From Coriolopsis trogii (taxonomy: Eukaryota; Basidiomycota; Agaricomycetes; Polyporales; Polyporaceae), in the NCBI GenBank assembly GCA_020543525.1, contig JAHYIO010000023.1, positions 1,364,001-1,428,000 of the forward strand: a stretch of DNA of 64,000 nt, read 5' to 3'. Of the stretch, positions 43,607 through 56,425 are shown in pieces. The position numbers and the translations under genes were made by a program. The notes beneath the pieces are model-generated. The model worked only from the letters and a program-made list of their open reading frames with translations. It made no database searches and was not told the DNA's origin. Each line of letters begins with the position of its first letter. The stretch's first letter is position 1.

Positions 43607-46600
43607 GAGCTGGTTAAGAGGACGGAAGGGCGGAGGCGACTTGGAGGACGAGCACCCCCAATTCGGACGCGTACCAGAAATGGAGAGGAACTCTGAGAGG
43701 GAAATAAGATTCCCATTTTCGCTCAGCCTCCCATATATACCCATCAAACAAACAACGCCATCCCCATCCCGGCACGCCCCGGCATTCCCACGCCACGTCG
43801 CCCTATCTTATCACCCTCCCAGAAAGACAGGCCCAGTGCGCGTCCTGGCCGCCCGCTTCTCTGTCACCCCTTCTTTCTTCCCTGTCCCACGCACGGCCCA
43901 CTCCATCCGCTCGTGACTCTCGCAGCAAGGTACGCTGCCCAGATCCAGCACTAACTTGGCCAAATCGGGGCTCCTTCCATCCCGAGCTAGCCGAAGATCG
44001 ACCTCGTTGCCTCCCAATCGGGCATCCGCCCAGACTCATCCGTCCGTCGCTCGCCGGCCTCGCGCCTCGTCCGCTGCCCCGAGCCGTCCTCTGCTCCCCT
44101 CCACTCTGCTGCCCACCCCGTGTTGCACTGCTTGACGCGTTTTCTGAGGTCCTCCTGCCCCGAGATCCGAGTGATGGACGGTGCTGCGGACGACCGTGGT
44201 CTGGCCAAGTACCGCCATCACATATCACCATCGTGCTATACTTGGCCCCGGTAGTCATACGTGGCTTCGTTCCGTATCCGGCAAGTAGCTTTCCTCATTC
44301 GCCCTGCGTCAATTTGCCTCCGACCTTCTCCCAACTGCTCCTCGACTTCCCCTCTCGCCCATTGGGTTACACCCATCTCCCGCCGCAGCCCATGTCCTCG
44401 TCTCAGGGCATCGAGCTCATGGCGCGTCTACACTCAGCGCTGTTCGCAGAGCACCATTACCTTTCTCGCTAGGCGTTCGCGGCTTCCTGGTAATTCGGCG
44501 CGAGACATGATGTTTTGCTTCCGTCAGCTTCGGAAATGCCGCAAGCAGACTTACCATATCTGCGATGACACATCTCGTCCCAGTGTCATTGGCGAGTCCC
44601 TGCCTTTCCTACCACTTGTTTCATGCCCCGTGTCCGATTTACGCCCATCGTCGTTGGTCACGCCTCGTCTGGTCGTCCAAGCACCGTGTTCCGGCCGTCA
44701 CAGTCACTACACGATTGCGTGCAGGACAACATCACTGATGCCCGTCGGGCACTCAGACTACGCCCGCCTGCTGATCCGGATGGCTCAAACATGGCACTGT
44801 AGTCAGCTTGACTGGTGAGTGTCATCTTGAACTTTGGACGCCTCCGTGCCATCAGATAAGCGTACCCGACACCGCCCAGGTTGTGAGTAAGTACATATGC
44901 ATGCTTCTCCCTTGATGATGTTGCAGTTGACCGGTGCCCTCTAAATTAGGTGTGATCCCCATGGAATTTGGGAGAGCCCGTCGCGGCTCAGCACAATCAC
45001 CGAATCCACTCACATACTGATCACATCGTCCTTGCAGAATTCATATAAGTTCTTCGATCTCGTCTCGACGTCCTGTATGCGTCCTCGCCTACCACGCCTC
45101 CCCACGTTAGCTTCTCCCGGTGTGTGCGGTTCACTCACTTTCGCCCCCCTGTCGGGGACGACGTCATCGCAACGCATTCATGCTCAGCTGCTCTGGCATG
45201 ATGCAAGGCCCAGAATCCACGACATGCACGGTGAGTCAATGCGAACGACGCGGAAGATCCAGGGGGGGTTCGGTAGACATTGCGTCATAGGTCCGTTTGC
45301 CGCCGGGCTGCTGTGAAGGACAAGGACGGGATCGACCTTACTATTGGGGCAGGAGAGGGCTCCCAGGAATATCGCTTCGTGTTCCCTTCCTTGTCTGTCT
45401 CTCGCCACTGTTGACTTCCTCGCCTTCCTCGCCCAGGCTCTTTCTGTCTCAGTGTGGCACTTCCAGCTCACCACATGCCGTGATGTGTACTAGACACCGT
45501 GGTAGCCTCCCGCTCCTTCGGGCGCGAACACAGTTGGTCAAATCCACAATGCCCCGCTCTAGCAGCCCGCCTGGCTCCTGGAATTATCGGAGTTTGACCG
45601 AACCCTATTGACGCGGTGCGTGCTCCCATCTACGACATCATTGCTGCTACCGAACTCTGAGCAGGCTTACTCGAGGAACCTTGCACAAGGTCGCGTCGTA
45701 CAGTCAGCGCCATATCTCAGCTTCTTTCGACCGAAGAGGTTCCCGTTTTGTGCCAGCCGTTGGCTCTGAAGACATCCCTTCTTGGCAGACAATTAACGCT
45801 CGCTCAATCGATCCTTCTTCTCGGACATATTTGGAATACTCGAACGCAATCTCTCTATTGTCTTTGAATTCACATCATGCGTTCGGGATCCTACTTTGGA
45901 AGGCTGACGCGTCCGTGTTCATCGCATCTGTCCCAGGATGAGACACGCGCCCCTACGCAAGACTGTAAGTAGGCCAAGATTACGCAGATTGACGAGCGCT
46001 GTTGCCTTGGTAACAACCCGCAATGTATCACGCAAGTCTGTCAATTGCTCTCTATTACCGAGCACACGTACTAAACGTCCCGCGGCTGCAGTAACCCCGG
46101 ATATCCAGCACCTTTTGGACATCGATGACCCGTCACGGCGTGTATCCGGTGCCGAGTGGTTTGTCACAAGCGGCACGCGCCTATGCGTTCTGGAGTTGAC
46201 GTCGAAGAACTCCCATCGGCCCTGTAGAAGAAGTTCATGAGACTCATCATAACCGTGCGTAGTCCATTCTGTATCCACAGTTTCTCGCTATATCACCAAA
46301 GTGCTGGCTGCAACCGCGCACACGTCCTTAGGTCCGCGTTGCGAATGAGTCTGCCTTCTGCATGCACACAGCCTCCATTATGACCCATGTCGTACACAAC
46401 CCCAACACGAGGCATGCTGTCTTCCCCCGCTGCGCTCCGCTGTGTTCTATCCGCTGTAGGGTTTCGAAGCCTTGTCCGGCATCTGCCTAGTCCATGCGCT
46501 CCAATTTACAAGCATGATTGAGACAGATTCTTCCCACTACACAAACGGCCTCGTTACTCTTGTGGTACATGGGGTTCAACAACCCCGCCGAGGCAGCCAG

Positions 46601-48016
46601 GCAAGGAACACGCGCGTCTCCAACCTCGAGTCCAACAGTATTCTCTATCCTCGAGAAGAGAGGTTATCTGCGACAGGAGCCAAATGGCCGAGAATGATGT
46701 GTGTACGTGACTCTCGGTACGGCACAGGCATGTCATCTATTTCCGTATAGCTTTGCGGGGACTGGCTGACAAATAACCACCCGCACTATCCCAGTCCCTC
46801 GTGGAGCCCTCATTGCAGCTGTGGACGCCTGACGCTGCCTTACTTTCACAGTTCTCCAGGATGTCCGAAAGGGTCTTATCCCGCCCCTGGGAGGATCTAC
46901 GCCAATGAGTGCGCGAGCGTTTTCTGACCCGGTGAATGGAATGGCGTTCAGTGCGTCGCCCGGTAGTAGTGCTTCCCTTCACCGTCGTCAGCTGAGCCGC
47001 GGTGCCTGCCATCCGTCAGGCATAATACATCCTCCGCCTTCCACGCAGGACAGCTTCCTCCTAGAGGTCAAGACGATTACCTCGATGGTGACTCCCCTCA
47101 AACCTCGGACCAATCAGGCGGAGTTGGAGGTATATCGGCAGCCACGCCTCACAGCCGCTCGCTGGTTCTATTCGATGCTCTAGACCGCAGGGCATGCGAC
47201 GCCAGAAGCTGGGATGCAGAAACCTAGACGGGGCCCTACGGCACGCCGAATAAGTCAGTCCGAAATGCCCTGCACCTACGATGTCTAGGACCTAGGCACG
47301 CCGTAGGACTGTGTTACCCCACTCATCCTGCATATTTCGTGTCATCAACCATCCACTCCATCCACTCCATAAACACCACCAGCCGCAAGCTCCAAGCAGA
47401 TGCCGTGAGCCGTGGGCTTGTCGAAGTTCTTCTCATGGAGTCTCGCCTTGTCTTTTCGGTCCCGCCACCTCTCTTCTCCCACTGGGCCTAAGGGCCATGC
47501 AATAACGGTGCCCACTACTATGCGGTCCTGGGGTCTGTTGTCCTAGATCTAATGAGCCGGTCCGCACTCCACAGTGAATCGCAAAGAGTCCCGTACCTCT
47601 GAGAGTAGACAGGCACACCATGGAACGTACGTCGACGACGTCGCCCAGGTCAGAGGTCGTCCCTAGCAACCCATCCCGACCCCACAGCGGCTGCGCGCGC
47701 CTGGCTGACTTGCAAAGTTGAAGCTGAGTTGGGCGACTTCTGCGGCTAGCAAACCACTCCGACGAACCTTCCTGCCTATATATGGGCTTCTCTGATCCTT
47801 TTACGGACAGGCATCCCGGCCCCGGTGCCCCGTCCTACGGCCTCCCTCGTTTCCGTATCTCTTCGATGGAGGTCCGAGACGATATCTGGGGAGTATCTGT
47901 GACGAGGTTTAGCAGACCATGATCATGATCAAGAGAACCCGAGCCTCGAACTCTCCCCCGAGTCGTCGCCGGACAGGCAATGTCGCGCGCCGCGGTCCGA
48001 GATACCCCGTAAGGTT
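43607..48016. other. Long gene-poor region upstream of the MADS-box gene
   Basis: About 4.4 kb with no recognisable gene on either strand. The nearest 700 bases are strongly strand-biased (C/T on the plus strand). Further out are short open frames without domains. A small inverted repeat, CCTACGGC/GCCGTAGG, lies at about 47,233-47,306. This could be a long regulatory region or 5' UTR of the MADS-box gene, or decayed sequence. Confidence 0.35.
43733..43739 (-). promoter_or_regulatory. TATA-like element of the MADS-box gene
   Basis: The minus strand reads GTATATATGG about 130 bases upstream of the start codon at 43606. Confidence 0.5.
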
Positions 48017-48262
48017 CTAGCCGTCCTCGACGCCACCTCGAGGCCTTTGCGTTCGGATTCGATCCTCGGCGAATCCGGATGCGCGTATGGGCGGATGTGT
48101 CGAAGAAGCAGCAGCCTCTCGATCTGAATGGGGCGCTGGGCGTGGACGTGTCTCGAGCGGCGTATCGGACGGATTAGTCGACTGTCGTCGTTCGTACGTA
48201 CGGTGTTCTGGCTTCGTGGGGATCCCGTGGAAGAAGTTCTCTATGTGCGCGCGTATCGGCAT
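48017..48262 (-). CDS. Candidate small hypothetical protein
   Basis: I do not recognise it. From the Met at 48262 the frame gives 81 residues starting MPIRAHIENFFHGIPTKPEH, followed by an Arg/Pro/Ser/Asp-rich tail ending RIRTQRPRGGVEDG. The segment has G/C-biased third codon positions, while the frame upstream of this Met is pyrimidine-rich low-complexity DNA that looks like a promoter. A GTACGT donor-like site inside could split it. Chance is a real alternative. Confidence 0.25.
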   Translation of the reverse strand: MPIRAHIENFFHGIPTKPEHRTYERRQSTNPSDTPLETRPRPAPHSDREAAASSTHPPIRASGFAEDRIRTQRPRGGVEDG

Positions 48263-49372
48263 CCGACAAGCAGACAGGCAGGTGTCATTGAAAGTATCGT
48301 GACAGATACAGAAGAGGGCGGGAACGATGACGATGCGCTTAATAATTGAGGTCGAGACGGGTATGCGTGTGGCTGTAGCGAATAGTGTATAAGTTACGTT
48401 AGGTTCGCAAGCAGTACGGGGGCGAACAACAGCGAGGAGGTAGCTAGGGAGTACAGACAACATGCGGGTGAGGTAAGCCAAGGAAGATTGTCGAAGGGTT
48501 TGCGATTGGAGTATAGATAGGGGGTGGGAAGATAGCGAGGTTGAACTCAAAACAGAAATGTACAGACTGGGGCGGCATAAGAGAGATAGGGATTGGCCGA
48601 TTGTGTGGGCGTGCAAGGTTTGGAGGTACGCATGCGGATGGAAGAGCGCAGCGGATGGACAAGGGCCAGATGAGGAAGCAGCTTGGGAGGCTGTGTGGGG
48701 AGCGCAAACGGGGACAAGGCGGGAGTGGCGGGAGCATGAGAACGGGCCGGGCGGGGACCAATGAGAGCACCGTCCAGAACGCGCAAGACAGAAGGGAAGC
48801 GGCGCGGGAGAGATGCGACTGCTGGGATCTTGGCCGCCACGCTGGGTCAGATGCCTGCAGAGCGCACCGATAGCTAATCTTGGCAAAGTTCATGTCAGCC
48901 TAGACAAAGATCTTCCCTCTGCGTGTGCACGTGGCTGAGGCTGCATTGAGCGCAGCCCCGCCCACCTTCAGCGCACGCAAGGACTGGGAAGCTCGTACGG
49001 GTTGAGACTGTCGCGAACACGTCTGGCCTGGCGCCATGCAGAGGACATGGCGGCGTGCAGGTGAGCAGAGCGGGCGCAGATCGGTATGCACCAGTGGGTC
49101 TTCTCGTGCTGCTTCTCCCGTCCACATTGAGGCCATGTTCCGGTGCACCTGGATGTCCTCTCCCATCGCCCAGTCCATGGGAAAGAGCCAGACGGTGGGC
49201 GTGAGCATGGGAGTGCAGTCAGCATTCGGCACCGCAGCAGAAACGATCTGCGACCGCCCAAGATGACTCTGCGCGCACAGCCCACCAGATACAACACCTC
49301 AGACTCGTCCCATCAAATCCAACGCGCCAACGTCGGAAAACGTCGGAAGCCTCTAGCGAGCTTGCGCTTGCG
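48263..49372. other. Intergenic region, 3' side of the methyltransferase gene
   Basis: Strong purine bias on the plus strand from 48,400 to 48,800 (C/T-rich on minus). No gene recognised. The right end holds the 3' UTR of the methyltransferase gene. Confidence 0.4.
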
Positions 49373-52300
49373 TTACGCCTTCCACGCGACGAAAATGCGC
49401 CCGGTCCTGCTTGTCGGCGGGAGTTCCTGCTCCTCATCTGCAGCCTGCGACGCGCTCATCGTCGTGATACTCGACAGAGCAGACGACCGCGATGAATTAG
49501 CCGTTGATCCCGCCGTACTCGGGCGCTTCGACCCGCGTCCCGGCGCGCTCTTCCGCCTCTTCGTCGAGTCCCCATCGTTGAGCTCCTGCGGGGGAGGAAT
49601 GATGTGTGTCTGGCTGAAGGCGTGTTGGTGTATGTAATGGGAAATGTGCGCTGGCCCGCGCAGAGTCGCGTCCGCGTCCTCCTCGGTTGCATCGCTCCGC
49701 CTCGGGGTAGGTGGCGCCCGTGGAGGGCTCTGCTTGGGTAAAGGTCGTCCGCGTATGGTCGCCCCAGCCTGTCGCTGCTCATATTCGGCCCATGCGACGC
49801 ACATTGCCTCAAATTCCTCGCGTTCTTCAGTCGTCGACGCTGTGTATGACGACCATCCCAGGCGGTCTTCAACTGCCGCGCCGAGGTACATGCGAGCCTT
49901 CATGTCGCTGTTGACAGACAGACAAATGCACGAACGTCAGAACGTCCGGATCCCGAGGCCACACGAGTAAGCATGACTTACAGCTCAAAGCGTCTCATGA
50001 GCGCATCGAACTCCTGCCTTGTCAGACGCGTCAACTCGTCCTGCCTTGGGTGCCTCTTCCGGCGGGACGTACGGAACGTCAAATGCGCGTCCCCCCTTTG
50101 CGCCCTCGGTGACCTTGCGCCCGCCCCCGCGCTCTTCGACACGCTCTCCTGAAAGTCGACCACCCAGTCCCACATCGGCTCCGCACACCCGAGCACCTCC
50201 TGCGCGCGCAGGGTCAGTAGGAGGTTCAGCGAGCGCGGGTCGAAGTTGACGGTCTTGTTCGGTAGCGGGTTCTTGCTCGCGAGCAAGTGTCGATTTAGAC
50301 CAGAAGACATCATCAATGGACTAATCCCATGACTGCTGGTGCCATTGGTCGTCGACGTTACTGGGGGTGGGAGGGGCGCAATAGGAGGTACCGGTGGATG
50401 GGTGGCGTCGTCGATGGTGGACCGGCGCAGTGCGGCGGGGGAGAAGCCGCTATACCGGTTCGCGTCGAGACCGACAAACGGCGTCCCTTGGGCCATGTCG
50501 CGACCGTGGAGCACATCGGGGAGCGTAAACGTCCCTGGGCCTGCCTCTGTCGGGCTTCCCATGATATGCGGATGGGTGTGGTCTTCACTGTCGGAGTCGA
50601 TCGCACACTCGCCGTGGCGCATAGGCGAAGGCTCTGTTCGCTCGTCAGAAGTGACCAGTGCGGGCGCGGGCGGGAATGTAATGATGATAGGGGGAGGCGC
50701 CCTCACATCTGCAGCACCATCGTCAACAGTCCTAAGCCACTGAAGACATGCATTACAAACCTTTGAAGTGGTAAGTGAGCATGTTCGCGAGCAGCGCAAC
50801 AGGCTCGAGGTTGATGAACCGCGCGGAATGCATCTCGACATAGATAGCCTCGAGTAGCGAATGGTCATGCGGGTTGATCGGCGGTTTATCGAGGCTCCTC
50901 AGAAGCATAGGTGTCTGAGGAACGTTCCCTCCAGACGGCATCATGTGCAGTGGTGGCCGTCTCATCTCCTCGAACATCGACCGCCTTACCTTCGAAATGT
51001 CATCAAACGAGTAGCTGAACGCCATCGGAGGTCGTTGAGGCGGGAAAGCAAACGCCGACGGAGGCGCCATCACCCGGTCTTGCTCGGACGAGTGCGAGGA
51101 GTCCGTCATGGGTGGCGTTGGGGGGTGTACCGGGTCGGGCGACTCGAAGATCGAGACGCTCTCACGTCTGCTGCCGGGGAAGTGGAGATCTTCCTCCCAC
51201 ATCTTCGTAAGGCGGCAAGATGTCAGATCTACGCTTATACGTGCATGCAATAGGAAAGTCAGACGTACTTCGAAGGCGCCACCAGGCTTCATCACACGTG
51301 TAATTTCCTATCACGGAACGGTCAGGGTCAACGGTATATGGCAAGAACGGTCGCCGGCCAGTAGCATATACATACCTCTAATAGGCTATCCCACTGGAAA
51401 AGGAGTACCTTGAGCTGGAGGTATCAACCCAAGTTAGCGGCCACGACGCACCTTGTCCTCCGGAACACCGCGAGCGACACGGACAAGGCGGCTAGTAACG
51501 TAGACGCATATCGGATCAGATCTAGAGTACGTACTCTGACCGTTCCGACACGATGTACTTACACGTAGTCAAATTCCTCGTTCGGGAATGGAAGTCTCTC
51601 CAAGCTGAGTATATCATATCAGCACTCTGCCTTACTTATAATGGTAAGAAGGAAAGAGGCGATAGCCACAGGACTGTATCCCGCACGCGAGCTGTACGTG
51701 GGCCACGGGAGCCCTTCTTGTGTAGAGCATTGCCAATGCAGGCAGGCGGAACAAGGGGGAAAGGGCGAGATAGAAGAGCGGCAGGCTTCGTGATATATAG
51801 GTAGTAGGGGTACTCACAAGTTCGCCTGAACCCACGTTATCCGTGCTGCGAGGTCGAAGCAGCCCACTTGCATAAGGTCCGGGTGTAGCGGGACGACATC
51901 TAAGCCTGCCGCCAGAAGTTAGAGCTCCGTACTCGTAATAGTCTACCCGGAAGTTCTGGTACGAACCTACGAAGTAGGTGTCCTATAATGCGTCCATATT
52001 GCTAAACACACCTTCTCTGCGTCGAGACGAGTGCTATTTGACGTACCTTCCATTCCCTGGCAGCCGTTAGAATCCACGTCCCGGTTCCTGGATGTGTGTC
52101 AGTTCCATTACAGAAACATGACCGCTGGAGGAGGCCTACCGCATCCTAGATCGAGGCTGCTATGACGTGAGCTGCGAACGGACGTGTGAAGAGCTCGCAA
52201 TCCAACTCACACTCTTGCCGGAGGCGTGTCAAAGACATGCATTGTGATGCTACCTCCCAGTTGCAGTTGCCAAAGGTCGTCCCACACATCCCTGTCACGA

Positions 52301-53348
52301 GCACACGACTTCGTCAACAAGCACAAGAGCCCAAACATAGAGGCACTCACATGTCAACCATCTGCCTGTCGTAACACCGGGGGTATGGCACTTCTTCAGC
52401 GGGGAACGCGTGATATTTTCGCCCGCTTCGGACGACGAACTGCTCTTCCCGGGCTCGGATCTTTTGCCGGAGCTCTTCAAGGATCGTCCGGTCGACGGTC
52501 GAGAATGGCAGGTCGCTCTTGGCGCTCTCATCCTGCATTATTCGCGATGAATTGATCCTGCTGCTCTTGCTCTTCTTGCGCTGCAGGGGAAACTCGGAAC
52601 CCCTCTGGTCGTGCGTGCGCAGACGGCGGAAGAATGGGAGATGACGTCAGAAACGTGAGGGAATCGCGTCTGCAGACTTCGCGCCTTCTGCCGCGTAATC
52701 ATGCAGCGCGAAGGGCGAACGTGCAGAAGCGGAAGAGCAAGCCGAACTCACTGGAAGAGGGAATTCCCATTCCGCAGCAGCATCCCCTGCCATGTTGAGC
52801 TCCTGACCGTCCGCTGCTACCACAGTATGGAGGCGAGAGCCCTTCGGGGGATGGCCGGAGGATGAGGATGGGCGCGCAGTTGGTCGGACGCGTGCAGGAT
52901 TGCGAGGTGGACGGGGCGGGACAGAAGGAGATGCAGGGGGGCTGATGAACGCGGCCGTACCTTGGGGGATAGATACAGCCCCGTGTACTTGGATACGCAA
53001 ACTGGCTCCGGGCTCGACGGCGGGTCGTACGTCGGCATGGGAGCTCGACGGTCTTTTGAGGCGGAAGATCTTGCGCTTGCCTGAGACGCTGCGGAGGAGG
53101 GACTCGGCGGAATACTTGGAAAAGGTCGGACTCGTGAGGGCGCGTGCTGAGGCTGAAGCTGAGGGTGGAGAGACGGATAGGGGCTGATCATGGGTATCCC
53201 TGGTGACCGCTGCTAGTGCACGTTCTCGTGCAGCGGCTTCTTTTGCGAAGACAGAGCCGGTGCTGTTCGCGCGGCGACGAAGAGGTGTGGACTCATTGCG
53301 GGCACGCTGTTGGGCGGGGAGCGCACCGGCAGTTGGGCGGACTATCAT
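49373..53348 (-). CDS. Large SAM-dependent methyltransferase with long N- and C-terminal extensions (LaeA-like type)
   Basis: The catalytic core is spread over at least eight small exons. These are RKYHAFPAEEVPYPRCYD-RQ, WDDLWQLQLGG (52,240-52,270), motif I LDLGCGTGTWILTAAREWK assembled from two exons at about 52,040-52,145, DTYFVG, and LDVVPLHPDLMQVGCFDLAA. They continue with RITWVQANF, PFPNEEFDYV, RVARGVPEDK and WDSLLEITRVMKPGGAFEMW. Before the core is an exon of over 200 codons, MIVRPTAGALPAQQRARNES, with KRKIFRLKRPSSS and much Pro/Ser. After it come MWEEDLHFPG, HDHSLLEAIYVEMHSARFIN, a long disordered stretch, and a helical end with MYLGAAVEDRLGW and EFEAMCVAWAEYEQRQAG. Methyl acceptor unknown. 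A separate gene for the first exon (52647-53348) cannot be fully excluded: the intron joining it, from GTGAGT after EWEFPLP, is about 160 bp. Confidence 0.8.
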
Positions 53349-54715
53349 GATGAAAGGGACGGAGTGGTCGCGCAGGAGGATGGAGATGAGGAGCGAGTGA
53401 AGGCCAGAAACATCGGGGGGTTAGGGCGGTAGGCTGAGTTGCATCCAAGTACTTTACGAGATGAGGGGACGCTTCTGAGAGGACGAGGAAGCGAAGCTGG
53501 AGAAGACTGGGCAAAGGCAACGAGCGAAAGCTACGAGATGTGTCACTTGAGCGTAAAGAGGGCTAGAGAGCGTCCAGGTGAGGGGAAAGCGGCGCGCGAA
53601 GGGAGGGGGGCAAGTTTTAGGGTCGTGTGGTGGTCGTATGACGCTCCTGGATGTGGGGGTGGGATACGCGATGTCGCCGGGCTGAAATGTGATCGGGCTG
53701 GAGGCGAGGTGACTTTGTAAGTTTATTGATGGACTAGTAGGGACTAGTGCGCAATCGATATGATGGACGACACGGGATGGAGAAAATGCGCGGAACGGGT
53801 GTGGGCCTGACGAGAAAGCAGAAGATCAGGATGGTGGAAACAACGAGTAAACTACAGCCATCGCCAGTACTTCAGCGAACAGCTCTCAGGCTGCCCAGGC
53901 CTAGGATGCGGGAGCAGTGCGCGGGATGAGACAAGCTTAAGGCAGCTGGCCATGGTCGCGCTCGCCCACGCCTGCCAGTGCCACGGTGCCTATCGCGCCT
54001 GCCTATTTATTGCAGCTCGGTAAGTGGCCAAGTCATCCCAACGTAAGTAGCCGAGACGTTTGTCCACGGTCTCCCAGTCACTCCGCATTATCTCATGCCC
54101 AGTCCATTGGCCGTCCAAGGCAGCCAGAAAGCCTTCTCGTCATGATCACCTCGCAGACTAGACCCAACACGGCCCTACAGGCAAACTTTCGCAGCTATCC
54201 CCGTTCTTTCTGGCATCTGCTTCTAAGCCGCGCTCTAGAAATACTCACTCAAGCGGAGCTCGAGTCGTGTGCTACATAGACAACTTTCGCCGGAATGCTT
54301 AGCGCGAGGTCAGGTACCATTGGTCATCGTGTGCTCATTCCTACGCATGACATTGACCGCCCCATTACTGTCGTGCATCTGCCAAACCTGCCGCCATTCA
54401 CCTGCCTCATCTGAGACCGATGTCGCAACCAACCGGGGCCTCGCGCCGATATGGAACGAGTGACCTGGTGCCTGGTCCCCACTCAATTATCGGCTCATCA
54501 AGTCTACATGAGTACAAACTTCCGGCTGACTTCACCAAGTGATTACACCTTTCCAATCCAGAGTCGACTCCTATTGTACATTTGCATTTTGTGAACGTTT
54601 GCGCGAATTGCGTCTGTACAAACCATGCCCAAGGACTTGCACGTACTTGCTGCGCAGAATATTGATTACCATCTCTCCGCCTCCAAACCCGCGACCCCTG
54701 TCCCCCCAATGCTGC
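53349..54715. other. Intergenic region between methyltransferase and CDC37 genes
   Basis: The left part should be the methyltransferase promoter, purine-rich on the plus strand (53,440-53,620). The right part holds the 3' flank of CDC37. No gene recognised. Confidence 0.4.
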
Positions 54716-56425
54716 TCAATCGTCTGCCTCGGGCCCATCCTCCCCTTCGTCATCCGCGTCGTCCCCTTGGCCCGTCTCGTCCCGGATCCCGGATTCCGAA
54801 AAGCTCAGGATGCCTGCCACATCCAACAACCTCACGACCTCCTCCGCCTCTTCCACCTTCATCGCCCCAAGCACCTTATTCACCGCCTCCAGGCTCTGGC
54901 TCTTCAGGGCGTCTTGCAGCTTGGGATCGAAATTCTGGAAGACATCCCAGCGCATCTGCAACGCCTTTCGGACGTCCTCTATGTCGACATCCTCAAAGCC
55001 AGGTCCTTCAAGCTGGAGATGTTCTGGCGGAGGGCCGTCAGGGATGTTGAAAGTGATTGACGTGTCCGGGTTCTCGGCGACGAGCTGGATCTGCTCCCCG
55101 CCTGAAGCGGCTTCTTCTGCCTTCGATATGCGAACCCGCTCGACGAGGTGTGCGTAAGTGTCTTGGACGTCTTTTTCGAACACAGATGTCGCGCGCGGGT
55201 CCCCAGAGATCATCCTGTCCGGGCGAAAGACTATAAGGGATGGTGCGGAAAAGGAATAAGCGAATGTACTTACTTGCGGAAGAACATGGAAGGACCATCC
55301 TTCCCTAGCTTGTCGCAGTACTGTAATAGCAAGCTCTGGTGCACGCATTGTAATGCCCACCTCGCGTCCCCATTGCTTTGCGCACGGAAGGCGGCGACAA
55401 GGAGCGCGTCGGACGCGCCAGGAACGTAGACATCCCGGTGCGCTTTGATGAACTCCCATGACTCTTCGTAGCCCCGAACGGGGATGCGCGAGAACTGATC
55501 TAGTGAGGGAGTAAGTTCCGGGAGTTCGTCGTACTCCTCCTCGGCCGAGGCTGGTGCTTTGGATGACGACGCTTCGTTCAAGGACGCTGCAGCGACACCT
55601 TTCGGATTCAGCGTCTCGAACTCCGTAACCTTCTTCGTCGGCTTGTCATGGATCGCGCCTTTCACAGGCGGTGGGGCAGGCTTCGGGGGAACGTACTACA
55701 GATCGTCCGCCCAGCAACATCCTCAGCTTACGCCGCCGAGGACAAACAACCCAACAGTTGTACTCACGTGTGATTCGAAACCCTCGTGTATGTCCTCAGA
55801 CGTGATCTTCTTGTGCATCTCCTCCTCCTCGTGCTGCAAGTCTTTGCGCAGCTTCACCTGGTGCTCGTCGATCTTCACCAAATGCTCCTTCAAGCCCTGC
55901 ACGAGCGCGTCCCCGAGCTTCGGATCGTCCTTCTCGACACCCTTCTTCTTAGCCTCCTCCCACACCTGCAACATCAGCGCGAGCAGCATCTCGTCGTATG
56001 TCTTCTGCTCTGGAGCGTTCGTCGGGGGCGCCTCGGGGGACGGATTCGTCTTGAACCGCTCGACAAGCGAGGAGAAGTGTGATGGGCCTTTGGACTCAAC
56101 TTCGGACGCGATCTCCGCGAGGCGCGGCTTGAGCACGTCGTTACAGGCGATGTCCGCCTTGAGCTGGGCGATCTTGAACTTGCGCTCTTCGCGCTGCTCG
56201 TGGATGGCGCGCTGCTTCCATCTAGGCGATCGTGTAAGCGGCGGGGAGACGAGACGGCGTGTCAGGACAAGTACCGGATGAGCGAACGCTTGTCGACGTT
56301 CGGATGTCCTTCGATGTCGGAATCGTCCGAAAGCTGCGGGAGGTTTGTCCCAGATTCCAAGGATGCACCGCTGACATGTTGATACGCACCTCGAGCTTGT
56401 CCCACTTCGAATAGTTCAAGGGCAT
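54716..56425 (-). CDS. CDC37: Hsp90 co-chaperone Cdc37
   Basis: Delivers protein kinases to Hsp90. Start at 56425 with MPLNYSKWDKLE, the invariant N-terminus. After an intron comes LSDDSDIEGHPNVDKRSLIR, with the conserved Ser (S/D-D-S-D) that CK2 phosphorylates in other species. Next is a long coiled coil, WKQRAIHEQREERKFKIAQL and VKIDEHQVKLRKDLQHEEEE. The middle Hsp90-binding domain includes VPVRGYEESWEF-like (IPVRGYEESWEFIKAHRDVY), HQSLLLQYCDKLGKDGPSMF and FEKDVQDTYAHLVERV. The C-terminal domain has DVFQNFDPKLQDALKSQSLE and VNKVLGAMKVEEAEEVVRLL, ending in an acidic tail (GDDADDEGEDGPEADD). Four exons; all blocks intact. Confidence 0.95.

Noticed and set aside
44261..44818. A 185-codon plus-strand frame upstream of the MADS-box gene
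   Set aside because: Composition is Ser/Arg/Pro from C/T-rich DNA and overlaps other frames; nothing resembles a known protein.
48266..48886. Upstream part of a 289-codon minus-strand frame ending at 48017
   Set aside because: Low-complexity Ser/Pro/Cys composition from pyrimidine-rich DNA; only the last 81 codons look possibly coding and are listed as a weak candidate.
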